Notes under the pieces: generated by a model
The model's input: the letters and a program-made list of their open reading frames with translations, nothing else
Databases searched by the model: none
What the model was told of the DNA's origin: nothing
Assembly (NCBI RefSeq): GCF_002797325.1
Contig: NZ_KZ454938.1
Location: forward strand, 2,430,267-2,494,266
Direction of reading: 5' to 3'
Length of the DNA stretch: 64,000 nucleotides
Source of the DNA: Bacillus sp. FJAT-45037
GTDB lineage: Bacteria; Bacillota; Bacilli; Bacillales; Bacillaceae_D
In this document: positions 17,915 to 26,694 of the stretch, in pieces
Numbering within the stretch: position 1 is the stretch's first letter
How the letters are laid out: every line of letters begins with the position of its first letter
Made by a program: the position numbers and the translations under genes

Positions 17915-19606
17915 TTAGCCTTTCACATACGTAATCTCTACGCCTCGGTCAATTTCTTTAGCTGCTAGCGTTAAAAATAGCCATGTAACCAATGTGGTTA
18001 GAGCCAAGCTAATCGCTAGACCGGTGAGCGACACCAGTACCGGCGCTCCGTCCTTCAGTTCAATGACCCATTGGACAATCGTCATGAAAATGCCTTCATT
18101 GGTTTCATCCAATAAAAAGAGTAATCCTCGAACAGGCAATAAAGCTAATGCAAAAGGAATCGCTTGAAGAAGACTATATCCAAAAGCAACGAAGAGCAGA
18201 ATAAACGATGTTCCTGTTTCTAATCGATTTTGAGGATTTTTCTCATTGTATTTCGCGCCGATCGCACCAAAATAGAGACCTACCGCACTAGAACCGATGC
18301 CAATTGCACCGACGAATAACCAGCCTGTGATCGTATGGATAATGGACCATCCGAAAACAAAGGCACAGATGATTTGCAATCCCCCTATAAATCCAAGTAA
18401 AATTACCCAATGTATCCATAACTTCCCTAACGCAACGGTCATCCCTCGAATTGGTAATACTCGCAGTAAATCAATCGACTCTCCTTCTCTTGAAACTGAA
18501 CCAGATGTAAACGTACTCGTCATAAATGAAAACAATCCAAGTGTGATCGCCTGCAATGAGATCCAAGATAACGCGGGGATAGACTGAATAAGCTCATAGC
18601 TACCGCCTCGAATCATAATCGAAAAAATCGGAAAGAACATAAAGAACGCCATCGGAATGAGCATCGTCCACTCCCGCATATCCCTTTTGATCATCCTCCA
18701 ATCTTTTATCCCGATTTCCATGATCGGAGAGCGCACTCGAAACGCTTGTTTTTTGTTTGTTTTGTGCTTTTTTGCTCGCCCTTCATTCATCTGAATCCAG
18801 CCTGTGCGAAAGCCTTTGTCTACTAACATCGAAGAGAACAATAACACCGCTGCTGATGTGAGGATAAGTAAAGCTAGTAACACCACTGTTGTGCTAGTCA
18901 TCGACCGAGTAATGACTTGCGCTAAACTTGCGCCAGCCCATTGCACAGGCAACCACGCCGGCACGTCAGGTAGTGGTAAAGCTTGCGCATCATCGCCATA
19001 TGACATAAAAGTCGGAATTTGGAACAATAGATACCCTAATACGCCTGCAAAAGCTGTAATTACAGTCATTAATTCTTTCGCCCGATGACTTGGTACCAAT
19101 TGTATTAATAGAAGATTAATCATATAAGCAATCCCAAGTCCCATTAACACCAACGCGAAAGAAACGATGTAGGCAACGGGATAATAAATAACAGGCGCAC
19201 CAGAACCAAGACCAAAGACCGTCAGCAAGATCAACGAGACGATAAAAATGAGACCAGGTATCCCTAAGAAAATCTGCGTAAACTTTGCCCAATATATTTG
19301 TGTTGATTTTAACGGTAATGTAAATAACATTGTTAAGTCATCATCACCGTATAATTTAGAGAAGACTTGCGGAATCGCAAATAAAAGCAAAAAAGCAAAC
19401 AGAGTTAAAAAACTGAGCGCAAGCATCTGACTCATCGCCTCTGTTGGAACCGAACTCGCCATCGAATAAACGATTCCACTAAACATCAACACAATTAATC
19501 CGATTGCAACTCCAGAGATGATTAAGGTTGTTTTCACTTTATCTGATGAGTACTTAAACCCATTTAGATTCATTTTCCATAACCATTTGATGAGGTTCCA
19601 AGTCAT
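17915..19606 (-). CDS. ABC transporter permease, large exporter type
   Basis: A 563-residue protein with many hydrophobic helices, no signal peptide, and no ATPase motif. Its start overlaps the stop of an ABC ATPase by 4 bp (ATGA), so the two are translated together. The size and topology fit two-component ABC exporters of unknown substrate found in Bacillaceae (related in arrangement to EcsAB or YthPQ). I do not recognise a specific orthologue. Confidence 0.82.
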   Translation of the reverse strand: MTWNLIKWLWKMNLNGFKYSSDKVKTTLIISGVAIGLIVLMFSGIVYSMASSVPTEAMSQMLALSFLTLFAFLLLFAIPQVFSKLYGDDDLTMLFTLPLKSTQIYWAKFTQIFLGIPGLIFIVSLILLTVFGLGSGAPVIYYPVAYIVSFALVLMGLGIAYMINLLLIQLVPSHRAKELMTVITAFAGVLGYLLFQIPTFMSYGDDAQALPLPDVPAWLPVQWAGASLAQVITRSMTSTTVVLLALLILTSAAVLLFSSMLVDKGFRTGWIQMNEGRAKKHKTNKKQAFRVRSPIMEIGIKDWRMIKRDMREWTMLIPMAFFMFFPIFSIMIRGGSYELIQSIPALSWISLQAITLGLFSFMTSTFTSGSVSREGESIDLLRVLPIRGMTVALGKLWIHWVILLGFIGGLQIICAFVFGWSIIHTITGWLFVGAIGIGSSAVGLYFGAIGAKYNEKNPQNRLETGTSFILLFVAFGYSLLQAIPFALALLPVRGLLFLLDETNEGIFMTIVQWVIELKDGAPVLVSLTGLAISLALTTLVTWLFLTLAAKEIDRGVEITYVKG

Positions 19607-20391
19607 TTCCTCACCCCAGAAGAGTCTTCCATCTCTCGTACTAATGTCTGAGCGTCCGCATCACCTGTTAATTCTAGAAACAATTCTTCAAGACTCGATT
19701 CGGTCTTTCCTTTTTGAAGACGTAACTCATCGACAGTTCCAACGGTAAGGAGATCGCCATGCTTAATGATCCCGACGCGATCACACATTTGTTCTGCAAT
19801 CTCTAAAATATGAGTCGACATGAACACTGTCATCCCTCCCTCACAAAGCTCGCGCAATAAGTTCTTCATTGTTCTTGCTCCTTGTGGGTCAAGTCCAACG
19901 GTTGGTTCATCTAAAAATAACACATCAGGTTGATGTAACAGCGCCGCACACAAGCTTAGCTTCTGTTTCATCCCATGTGAATACGTTTCAATCAGTTCAT
20001 CTAATCGCCCGCCAAGCTCAAACATCGTTGTATACCTTGATACACGTTCTTTAAAGGTGGCTTGTTCTATTTGGAAGACACTCGCTGTAAATTGTAAAAA
20101 TTCTTGCCCCGTTAACTTTGCATACAGTTTCGGTTGATCTGGGACATAGGCAATTTGTTTCTTGGCTTCAAGTGGGCGTTCCCACATATTGATCCCTGAA
20201 ATATGTACCGTTCCCCCAGAAGGCTCAAGTAATCCTGTCATCATCTTGATCGTAGTCGTCTTACCTGATCCATTTGGGCCTAAAAAACAGAATAACTCTC
20301 CTTTTTTCACTTCTAAGTCAAATGGCTTAACCGCCGACTTCGAACCATATTCTTTTGAAATTTGGTTAAGTTTAATACGGACATCCGTCAA
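19603..20391 (-). CDS. ABC transporter ATP-binding protein
   Basis: 262 residues from the preferred TTG at 20391, which has AGGAG 9 nt upstream; the ATG seven codons earlier abuts the binding site. Walker A G-P-N-G-S-G-K-T-T, signature Y-S-H-G-M-K-Q-K, Walker B V-L-F-L-D-E-P-T, and the switch His in S-T-H-I-L. The signature S-H-G-M is typical of CcmA/EcsA-type exporters. It energises the downstream permease. Confidence 0.88.
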   Translation of the reverse strand: MTDVRIKLNQISKEYGSKSAVKPFDLEVKKGELFCFLGPNGSGKTTTIKMMTGLLEPSGGTVHISGINMWERPLEAKKQIAYVPDQPKLYAKLTGQEFLQFTASVFQIEQATFKERVSRYTTMFELGGRLDELIETYSHGMKQKLSLCAALLHQPDVLFLDEPTVGLDPQGARTMKNLLRELCEGGMTVFMSTHILEIAEQMCDRVGIIKHGDLLTVGTVDELRLQKGKTESSLEELFLELTGDADAQTLVREMEDSSGVRK

Positions 20392-20438
20392 ACGAATCAT
20401 CTCCTCTAACAACTATGATCTATGTATCTTCTTCATAT

Positions 20439-20477
20439 AAAAAAGATGAACCACTCCAATGAGTCATTCATCTTTTA
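20439..20477 (-). terminator. Terminator of the phoU-transporter operon
   Basis: AAAAGATGAA pairs with TTCATCTTTT over a 17-nt loop, between the Na/Pi transporter stop and the ABC ATPase. Confidence 0.72.
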
Positions 20478-20526
20478 TCCTAACATATTATGGCAGTAGC
20501 TTCAGTAGATGAAATGTATAGCACCA

Positions 20527-22125
20527 TTAAATAATGCCTATAACCGTACGCGATATATTCAATGAAGCATGATGCAATCTCACTAGCTGATTCACTAAAT
20601 CCAGATAAACAGAACTAATCGTTGGGTTGTATTCATTTTGTTGGAGTAATGTATTAAAATGGTCAAATCGAAAGTCTCTTTCTTTTTCGCTAATTGCGCC
20701 TTGCTCCCGAATAACTTTTCTGACGAAGTGATGATTATTTTCTTCACAAGCAAGAATAGCTTGCTGCAATGTCTCCTCAATTGTCGGAACGAATCTCTTG
20801 AGACGATTGGCATCTTCTTCTACTAAATCTATTTGCTGTTCTTTTAATATTTCCACACTGGTAGAAAATTGTAGAACAATGTCGCTGATTTGTTCTAAAT
20901 CATTAAGCATATATAATAACTTTACTTCTTGGTCAGATTGTTCCTTTGATAAATCCTGTTGAGCGATTCGTAATAAATATTGTTGGATGATTTCATACGC
21001 CTCATCAATTTTTTGTTCATGATGAATAATTTCTTGATGAGAAACATGCCGATCAATAATATCAGGAATCTGCGCGATGAGATGTTTCCGAACATAATGC
21101 GCTAGTTTAACCACTTCTTTTTCAGTCTGAAGTAAGGCTTCATCTGGTATCGATAAATATTGCTCACTAATAAAGACCACCTGCTCACTACTTCGTTTTG
21201 GGAGGACCCAATTTACCCCACGAGCTAAAAAAAGAAGAAACGGCAACCAAATACATGCCAGCAACAAGTTAAACACTGTATGGAAATTAGCAATTTGTCG
21301 TTCCCCTTCTCCTGGTATGAGGATATTCACAGAGGGCAAAAGAAGAAGAACAGAACCAATGAGGAAGACTGCAGTGAACTTCATAATCAAATAAGCAATG
21401 GCTACTTTCTTTCCTTCGCGAGAAACAGAAAAGCTGGAAATCAAAACAGGGACAGTGGCTCCAAGGTTCGCTCCTAGAACTAACCAAATCATCTCCTCAT
21501 ATCCGAGGGCTCCTACACTAAAAAAAGACATGCCAATAACAATCATAGCTACACTACTATGCAATCCTGCGGTGAGGATCAAGCTAACACACAATAATAA
21601 AATCGGTTGATCGGTTACCTGCAACAAGACATTCATTACAAAGGGCTCCTTCGTTAATGGAAGCACCGCAGCAGAGATATAAGAAATTCCAAATAAGACC
21701 AGTCCAAAACCAAGTAAACCATCCCCTATAGGTTTCACTCGATCTGTTGAGATAAAGACAAGTAAGATCGCCCCACTGAAAATAAAAATAGGTGAAAATT
21801 GACTGATGTTAAACGCTAAAATTTGTACGGTTAACGTCGTTCCAATCGCTGAACCCAGTAAGACTCCAAAGGCTTGAACCAATGTGATGATGGAATGACT
21901 AACAAGCCCCACCGCGATAATTGACATTACCGTGCTACTTTGTAAGAAGAATGTAAAAAACAGGCCTACAACGAGTGCCTGCAACCTATTTTTTACAATT
22001 ATCCCCATCTGATAACGTAGCTTATTGATCGCAGCTTTTTGCAATCCCTTACTTAACCGACTCATCCCATACAAAAAAAGACCTAGCCCTCCAAGAAAAC
22101 TTAGAAGACTTTGGGTGATAATCAT
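20527..22125 (-). CDS. Na/Pi cotransporter family protein with C-terminal PhoU-like domain
   Basis: 532 residues. The N-terminal 310 form the two-repeat NptA/YjbB-type membrane domain, with glutamine-serine motifs Q-S-S-T (first half) and G-L-H-S-S-V (second half). The C-terminal 200 residues are helical and PhoU-like. Homologues move inorganic phosphate, often outward. The start overlaps the phoU-like stop by 4 bp with no clear binding site, implying coupled translation. Substrate and direction are inferred. Confidence 0.88.
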   Translation of the reverse strand: MIITQSLLSFLGGLGLFLYGMSRLSKGLQKAAINKLRYQMGIIVKNRLQALVVGLFFTFFLQSSTVMSIIAVGLVSHSIITLVQAFGVLLGSAIGTTLTVQILAFNISQFSPIFIFSGAILLVFISTDRVKPIGDGLLGFGLVLFGISYISAAVLPLTKEPFVMNVLLQVTDQPILLLCVSLILTAGLHSSVAMIVIGMSFFSVGALGYEEMIWLVLGANLGATVPVLISSFSVSREGKKVAIAYLIMKFTAVFLIGSVLLLLPSVNILIPGEGERQIANFHTVFNLLLACIWLPFLLFLARGVNWVLPKRSSEQVVFISEQYLSIPDEALLQTEKEVVKLAHYVRKHLIAQIPDIIDRHVSHQEIIHHEQKIDEAYEIIQQYLLRIAQQDLSKEQSDQEVKLLYMLNDLEQISDIVLQFSTSVEILKEQQIDLVEEDANRLKRFVPTIEETLQQAILACEENNHHFVRKVIREQGAISEKERDFRFDHFNTLLQQNEYNPTISSVYLDLVNQLVRLHHASLNISRTVIGII

Positions 22126-22790
22126 AACGTGGGTCTCTTAATAGAAGAGTGACATTCCTTTAAATAGTGTCGGTAGTCTTTCGCTGCGTTCGATACGTGA
22201 TCGGCCAACCGTTCAAAAAAACGACTCATCAAAATTAATCTTCCACCACTATCTGCTCCTAACTGATCCAATTGTAGTGATTCAGTAATTCTCATGAAGG
22301 AAATACGATTTAATTGATTAACTTCTGGATCTTCCTTTTTATAAATCCACTTTAATGCTTGGCGATCTTCTTTTAAAATCCCGTGTTTTAAGGCGTCTAG
22401 CATCTTCCCGACATTTTTCATAAACTGTGAAAAGGATTCACTGACCATTCCTGGTACAGTATCGACCGGTGCAATAACGATGATATTTATAATGTGATCA
22501 CCTACTCGTTCTAAATCCCTTGCAATCTTAGCAAAAAGAAACAACCCTTTTACTTGAGTTAACGCTAATTGCTCATAAGACAATAGCTCTAATACTCTCT
22601 TTTGGATAATTTTATTGATCTGATCTATGTCTTGCTCGGAGCGATGGATTTCATCTTTATGAAACATAGCATGCTCTTCCATTGATTTTGAACCTCTCTG
22701 GAGCATTTGATGATTGAGTTCTACCATTAAGAGTAGACTCTCGCGAAGCTCAGTCATTTCTCGATCAAGAAAGTTCGTTCGTGTTAACAT
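22122..22790 (-). CDS. PhoU-like protein
   Basis: 222 residues, all helical, with the PhoU-type metal motif E-R-V-G-D-H-I-I-N in the first half and a related E-R-L-A-D-H-V-S-N in the second. PhoU proteins modulate phosphate transport; here the partner is the Na/Pi transporter directly downstream, not a Pst system. ATG at 22790 follows GGGGGAG. An inverted repeat lies about 70 bp upstream. Confidence 0.88.
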   Translation of the reverse strand: MLTRTNFLDREMTELRESLLLMVELNHQMLQRGSKSMEEHAMFHKDEIHRSEQDIDQINKIIQKRVLELLSYEQLALTQVKGLFLFAKIARDLERVGDHIINIIVIAPVDTVPGMVSESFSQFMKNVGKMLDALKHGILKEDRQALKWIYKKEDPEVNQLNRISFMRITESLQLDQLGADSGGRLILMSRFFERLADHVSNAAKDYRHYLKECHSSIKRPTL

Positions 22791-22854
22791 CACTACTCCC
22801 CCCTTCTTATACTTTTATAAGAAAACAACAAGAACTATTCCTCTTCGGTAAATA

Positions 22855-22885
22855 TTCCTTACATTTTTGTAAACTTTGTAAGGAA
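22855..22885. promoter_or_regulatory. Inverted repeat upstream of the phoU-like operon, candidate operator
   Basis: TTCCTTACA and TGTAAGGAA, 9-bp perfect arms with a 13-nt spacer that itself contains TTTGTAAAC. The minus strand shows repeated TTACA units, loosely like PhoP half-sites, but the spacing is not the usual 11 bp. Function unproven. Confidence 0.35.
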
Positions 22886-22931
22886 AGAACGACCGTCCAC
22901 AAATTAAATGAAAGAATTCCCAAAAAAACAG

Positions 22932-22961
22932 TTGCGTTTATTTTATCTGTTATAGTACAAT
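22932..22961 (+). promoter_or_regulatory. Sigma-A promoter of the YhfH-like gene
   Basis: TTGCGT (22932-22937), 18-bp spacer, TACAAT (22956-22961), about 32 bp before the ATG. Confidence 0.6.
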
Positions 22962-22992
22962 GAACTTAACAAAAAAACGGAGGCGATTACCT

Positions 22993-23127
22993 ATGAAAAA
23001 GAATCAAGTAATCATGAGAAATACTACTACAAAGGAATGTACTGACTGCGGATCGACAATAAACCAAATTCAAGAAGCATATTTCAACCAATGTGAAAAG
23101 TGTTTACGTCATTCTACTTACGAGTAA
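22993..23127 (+). CDS. YhfH-like small zinc-ribbon protein
   Basis: 44 residues with two C-x2-C pairs (C16-x2-C19-G and C34-x2-C37) spaced like a zinc ribbon. Overall size and cysteine layout resemble the YhfH family of Bacillus, of unknown function. A promoter, ACGGAGG before the ATG, and a strong terminator after the stop make a complete single-gene unit. Confidence 0.75.
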   Translation: MKKNQVIMRNTTTKECTDCGSTINQIQEAYFNQCEKCLRHSTYE

Positions 23128-23143
23128 TGCTACTCTGTTATAC

Positions 23144-23177
23144 AACAAAGTCTGACTCTATAGAGTCAGACTTTGTT
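23144..23177 (+). terminator. Terminator of the YhfH-like gene
   Basis: A perfect 34-bp palindrome (17-bp arms starting AACAAAGTCTGACTC) 17 nt after the stop. Confidence 0.75.
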
Positions 23178-23215
23178 CCGTGTATCAAATCTATCATTTT
23201 TAGGAGGTCTTTCTC

Positions 23216-23695
23216 ATGTTCCACACCGCTGATTTATGCGATCAATTTAGAGAACAACTCCAAGTAGCTGATCCGATCTTACGTCACTACGGAAAGAAGC
23301 GTTCTTTTACCGGCCCGATCTCTACTATAAAAGTGTTTGAGGACAATGTATTAGTGAAGAGCTCACTTGAATCGATTCCAAAAGGCCATGTGTTAGTAGT
23401 TGATGGGGGAGGTTCCACTCGATGTGCATTAATTGGGGATAACTTAGCTGAGATTGCCATCTCTCGTGAACTTGCTGGAATCGTTGTGTATGGATGTATT
23501 AGAGACTCTTCCTTCATTAACGAAATGAATATTGGCATACGGGCGCTTGGTACAAATCCAATGAAAAGCATTAAACAAGGCAAGGGAGATGTTGATATTC
23601 CTTTGCAATTTGCCGGCATTGTTTTTAAACCTGGCCACACCCTTTATGCAGATGGTGATGGGATTATTGTGAGTGAGACATGTTTACTTACATAG
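23216..23695 (+). CDS. rraA: RraA family protein (regulator of RNase E-like fold / HMG-CHA aldolase)
   Basis: A 159-residue RraA-fold protein with G-D-N-L-A-E at 74-79 and G-C-I-R-D at 93-97, the conserved ligand-site residues. In Proteobacteria RraA inhibits RNase E; in Firmicutes the fold is more likely an oxaloacetate decarboxylase or 4-hydroxy-4-methyl-2-oxoglutarate aldolase, so the name is by family. AGGAGG precedes the ATG. A broken copy of its last 44 codons lies at 25467. Confidence 0.85.
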   Translation: MFHTADLCDQFREQLQVADPILRHYGKKRSFTGPISTIKVFEDNVLVKSSLESIPKGHVLVVDGGGSTRCALIGDNLAEIAISRELAGIVVYGCIRDSSFINEMNIGIRALGTNPMKSIKQGKGDVDIPLQFAGIVFKPGHTLYADGDGIIVSETCLLT

Positions 23696-23698
23696 AAT

Positions 23699-23745
23699 AA
23701 AAAAGGCTGCCACACTCATTCAACAATGAGCGCGACAGCCTTTTA
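23699..23745 (+). terminator. rraA terminator
   Basis: AAAAAGGCTG...CTCATT pairs with AATGAG...CAGCCTTTT in two stem blocks, ending in a T run. Confidence 0.8.
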
Positions 23746-23794
23746 TACGACTTTTATTATATTTGTATAATAAAAGATTTTTTAAAAATCCGGA

Positions 23795-24376
23795 TTACAT
23801 ATCTTGTGAGTGTTCAATCTCAAGGTCTGTTCCATCATCAAAAGTGATTTTTAGATCAAGAGTTTCGTATGTTGACTCAAGACCAAATGCAGATACTACA
23901 GCATCAACGATCTCATCTTCACTCATTGAACTATCAAGTTGCATTTCTTCAAACTTTGTCTCTAATTGAGTATAAGCTTCGTCACCCTCTAATTGAGTGT
24001 CATTCATTGAATCATCAATTTCAGCATGAACTTCTTCTTGAGTATGGTCATAATCAACAGTATAGTCATCTGTCATACCCTCATAGCTCACACCTAATTC
24101 AAACGTACTGAAACCAAATGCTGTCGTTGCTGGCTCATCTTCTTCAAACATTTCGTCCGCATCTTCGCCCATTGCATCGTCATCTGTTGTCGTATCAGTT
24201 TCCATATCGTCATCATCGTCCATCATGCTATCGTCTGAATCATCACCCATTGTGTCCTCTTCTGTTACTGTATCTTCTGGTGCTGGATTATCTACCTCTG
24301 TTTCTGAATTACACGCTCCTAGAACGATCGTTGAAGTAATAAATGCACCTGCTAAAATTGTTTTTGCTTTTTTCAT
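23795..24376 (-). CDS. Highly acidic YusW-like lipoprotein
   Basis: 193 residues: type II signal peptide with lipobox L-G-A-C (Cys22), then about 60 residues dominated by Asp and Glu, including D-D-D-D-D, then a C-terminal domain of about 105 residues (F-S-T-F-E-L-G-V-S-Y onward) similar to B. subtilis YusW. Anchored outside the membrane. The extreme acidity suits a high-pH or salty surface. Role unknown. GGAGG precedes the ATG. Confidence 0.8.
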   Translation of the reverse strand: MKKAKTILAGAFITSTIVLGACNSETEVDNPAPEDTVTEEDTMGDDSDDSMMDDDDDMETDTTTDDDAMGEDADEMFEEDEPATTAFGFSTFELGVSYEGMTDDYTVDYDHTQEEVHAEIDDSMNDTQLEGDEAYTQLETKFEEMQLDSSMSEDEIVDAVVSAFGLESTYETLDLKITFDDGTDLEIEHSQDM

Positions 24377-24519
24377 TTTGAAATCCTCCTAATTTTGTAT
24401 TGTACTTAGTGTTTAACCTCTATTCGACATCCTCAAACGTTATTTTTGAATAATAATTGTGTGATATTATCGTAAACTATGTGAAAGATCTACATAAGTG
24501 TATGTACATCTTAATAAGA

Positions 24520-24546
24520 AACAGCCGAGCAAGCTGCTCGACTGTT
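24520..24546 (-). terminator. Terminator after the 107-residue hypothetical gene
   Basis: AACAG-C-CGAGCA pairs with TGCTCG-A-CTGTT, immediately past the stop on the minus strand. Confidence 0.65.
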
Positions 24547-24550
24547 ATCT

Positions 24551-24874
24551 TTACTCTTTTCCAACGGGCATAATATTTCCTAACACTTCTTTTGTTTCAG
24601 GCGTTCCCAGTTCATAAAGCATTTCATATAAGTTTCGAATTTCCTTTTGAGTGTAGTCCTTTTCGTTATCTGCCGTTCGTTCATGAAATGGTCGCTCAAA
24701 AATTTGTTGTGGTTCAAAATCACGATCACTAATCGATTCGAGCTTTGCATGAATCTTATCCTTTTCTTTTTCCGTTGCATAGATTTCATATTGGATCATG
24801 TTATCTGGTGTTTCCGTTTTTGAAATACTTAATACCGGCATATCAACTGACACATAATAACGTTCACGTTCCAT
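24551..24874 (-). CDS. Conserved hypothetical protein, 107 residues
   Basis: A charged soluble protein starting MERERYYVSVDMPVLS. A beta-rich first half is followed by helices ending L-Y-E-M-L-Y-E-L-G-T-P-E. I recall similar short proteins in Bacillus annotated only as hydrolase-like or hypothetical; no active site is seen. AAGGAG 8 nt before the ATG and a terminator after the stop support the gene. Confidence 0.75.
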   Translation of the reverse strand: MERERYYVSVDMPVLSISKTETPDNMIQYEIYATEKEKDKIHAKLESISDRDFEPQQIFERPFHERTADNEKDYTQKEIRNLYEMLYELGTPETKEVLGNIMPVGKE

Positions 24875-25136
24875 TTGAATCTCTCCTTTATGTTTTTGAT
24901 TGTCTTATGATTCTATTACCCATTAATAGAAAGAACTACACAATTATTATCCAATTGATTTTAGATACGACGTTTTTGCTCTATATTGAAGAAGCAATTT
25001 TTAGATTAGTGTCAATAGGCTCGTACGTCTTTGATATATCGTTTAACTTCTTCTCCATGAATGCGAGCGTCATAATGTGTGAACAAGTGGTTTCTCATCC
25101 TTTTCAATACACAAGCGCTCATAAACGAAGAACTAC

Positions 25137-25167
25137 AAAAAAAGACCAAACAAATGGAGTTTGGCCT
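25137..25167 (-). terminator. Terminator of the charged small gene
   Basis: Minus strand GGCCAAAC/GTTTGGTC with a 7-nt loop followed by a run of seven Ts. It overlaps the stop codon by two bases. Confidence 0.78.
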
Positions 25168-25366
25168 AACGCTCACTAGTAGAACGATTCTTTGTCGCTT
25201 TTTTATTTTTTTCTTCTTCTTCCTCAAGTTTAATCTCACCTAAAGGTAGTTCATCGACTGGCATGATTGTTTGATCACGCTCGATTTGTTTTTCCTGTGC
25301 GTCTTTAAAGGCTTTTGATTTTTGATTACGTTCCTCAAGTACTTTTTCTCTTTCTCTTTTATCCAA
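25166..25366 (-). CDS. Small highly charged protein, 66 residues
   Basis: Almost entirely Lys, Glu, Arg, Asp and Gln; predicted helical and soluble, with a short hydrophobic patch (M-P-V-D-E-L-P-L-G-E-I). Start is TTG with GAGGAGGG 7 nt upstream. No family recognised. The 290-bp stretch upstream of its terminator, toward 24875, holds no gene I can support. Confidence 0.65.
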   Translation of the reverse strand: MDKREREKVLEERNQKSKAFKDAQEKQIERDQTIMPVDELPLGEIKLEEEEEKNKKATKNRSTSER

Positions 25367-25466
25367 GGTAATCCCTCCTCTTATATGGATATTGATTCCC
25401 TAGACTAATTTTTATTAAACATATCAGAAGAAGAAAATATAGTTAGAACATGTTTAAATTGCAACT

Positions 25467-25601
25467 CACCCTCTTAAACTCATTAAACAAGGCAAAGGAT
25501 ATGTAAATATCGCTGTGCAATTTTCCAGGATCAACTTTGAACCTGATGCTAATTTATACGCGGACGAAGTTGGGATTTTAATCTTTAAGAGTATTTACTA
25601 A
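25467..25601 (+). pseudogene. rraA 3'-end remnant
   Basis: The frame from 25467 reads H-P-L-K-L-I-K-Q-G-K-G, then V-Q-F, then L-Y-A-D-E-V-G-I, ending in TAA. It aligns over 44 residues without gaps to the C-terminus of RraA at 23216 (N-P-M-K-S-I-K-Q-G-K-G ... L-Y-A-D-G-D-G-I). An in-frame stop lies upstream and the N-terminal 115 residues are absent, so it is a relic of a second rraA. Confidence 0.8.
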
Positions 25602-25612
25602 ATAAGTAGAAA

Positions 25613-25650
25613 AACAAACAGTCCAAGCTTCCGCGCTTGGACTGTTTGTT
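25613..25650. terminator. Terminator of the Mn-catalase gene
   Basis: AACAAACAGTCCAAGC pairs perfectly with GCTTGGACTGTTTGTT (16 bp, 6-nt loop), abutting the catalase stop codon. Confidence 0.85.
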
Positions 25651-26472
25651 TTACAGCGTTGGAGGAGTATTGTGAATAGATGTCGGAACTGGATTTAAAA
25701 AAGGTGCCTCTGCAAATGGATAAGGTTCAGCAAAATATTGAAATTCTCCTTCCCCGTCCATACTCGGTCCACTTGCCCAACGACCTTGCGCACTTTCCTC
25801 TCCCCTAGATAAGTTCATAAATAGATGTGACACTTCTTTTTTCTCTAGCTCTATTGGAAAAGTACTCGGAACAATAACCCCTTCTTGGTCTTCTAGTTCG
25901 CTAATGGCAGCAAGCCATAGATTTTGATGCATCCTATCTCGGGCAATTAAGAAGGAGAGCATATCTTTTACACCACGATCATCTGTTAGTTCATATAATC
26001 TTACAGCTTGAAGCCTGCCTTGAGATTCTGCATTTAAATTCGCTCTAAAATCAGCTAATAAATTCCCGCTCGCAATCGTATAACCACCATTCCAAGGTAC
26101 CCCCACACTATTGACAGGCATTGCACCGAGTCCAGAAACAATAGCATGCTGCGGGTTCATACCACCTAATATTGCTCCAAGTATAGGGTCTTTGGCCGCT
26201 TGTTCCTGTTGATCGACAGGAGCTCCTTCAAGCATGTGAGCGATCATGGTTGTTAGCATCTCAATATGGCCCAGTTCTTCCGTTCCGACATCCATGAGCA
26301 TATCACGATATTTCTCATTCCCTCTAGTGTTCCACCCTTGAAACAAGTACTGAATCGCAACAGTAATTTCACCAAACTGACCACCTAATATCTCCTGAAG
26401 TTTCTTTGCATAGACTGGATCCGGACGCTCTGGCCTGGACCAATACTGCAGCTCCTTAACATGATAAAACAT
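25651..26472 (-). CDS. ydbD: Manganese catalase (YdbD/CotJC-like)
   Basis: A 273-residue di-manganese catalase that removes hydrogen peroxide. Metal ligands are visible as Glu35, Glu66, His69, Glu149 and His182 (F-G-E-I, T-E-E-L-G-H, A-E-S-Q, R-M-H-Q). Length equals B. subtilis YdbD, a stress protein; the family also includes the spore-coat CotJC. AAGGGGGG precedes the ATG. In B. subtilis ydaT lies in the same stress region, and here a broken ydaT-like gene lies just upstream. Confidence 0.93.
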   Translation of the reverse strand: MFYHVKELQYWSRPERPDPVYAKKLQEILGGQFGEITVAIQYLFQGWNTRGNEKYRDMLMDVGTEELGHIEMLTTMIAHMLEGAPVDQQEQAAKDPILGAILGGMNPQHAIVSGLGAMPVNSVGVPWNGGYTIASGNLLADFRANLNAESQGRLQAVRLYELTDDRGVKDMLSFLIARDRMHQNLWLAAISELEDQEGVIVPSTFPIELEKKEVSHLFMNLSRGEESAQGRWASGPSMDGEGEFQYFAEPYPFAEAPFLNPVPTSIHNTPPTL

Positions 26473-26660
26473 GTCATCCCCCCTTACCTTACTTTATTAA
26501 TTAATAATATGTTCTAAGGAATAATGGCAGAACAGAGACAAGTTTATTTCGCTCCGAACAATTAAAGACCCCTCAAGATTGATTTGTTTTTATGCTTTGA
26601 TAATCAAGTAGTATATGTCTCTAAAAAGCGTGAACTCCTCTCTAATTCTTTAAACGTATA

Positions 26661-26690
26661 AAGAGCTTCTTACCAAAATAAGAAGCTCTT
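26661..26690 (-). terminator. Hairpin after the DUF2188 pseudogene
   Basis: AAGAGCTTCTT pairs with AAGAAGCTCTT over an 8-nt loop, 5 nt after the end of the DUF2188 reading frame. Confidence 0.65.
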
Positions 26691-26694
26691 CACT

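Noticed and set aside
23869-24339. Plus-strand ORFs opposite the acidic lipoprotein
   Set aside because: Asp/Glu repeats on one strand create open frames rich in Ser, Leu and His on the other; no initiation signals.
25019-25129. 36-residue minus-strand ORF (M-S-A-C-V-L-K-R-M-R)
   Set aside because: Too short, the binding site abuts the internal ATG, and no family is recognised; possibly a relic but not supportable.
24745-25179. 144-residue plus-strand ORF
   Set aside because: Begins opposite a supported gene and runs through AT-rich DNA with no ribosome binding site or family resemblance.
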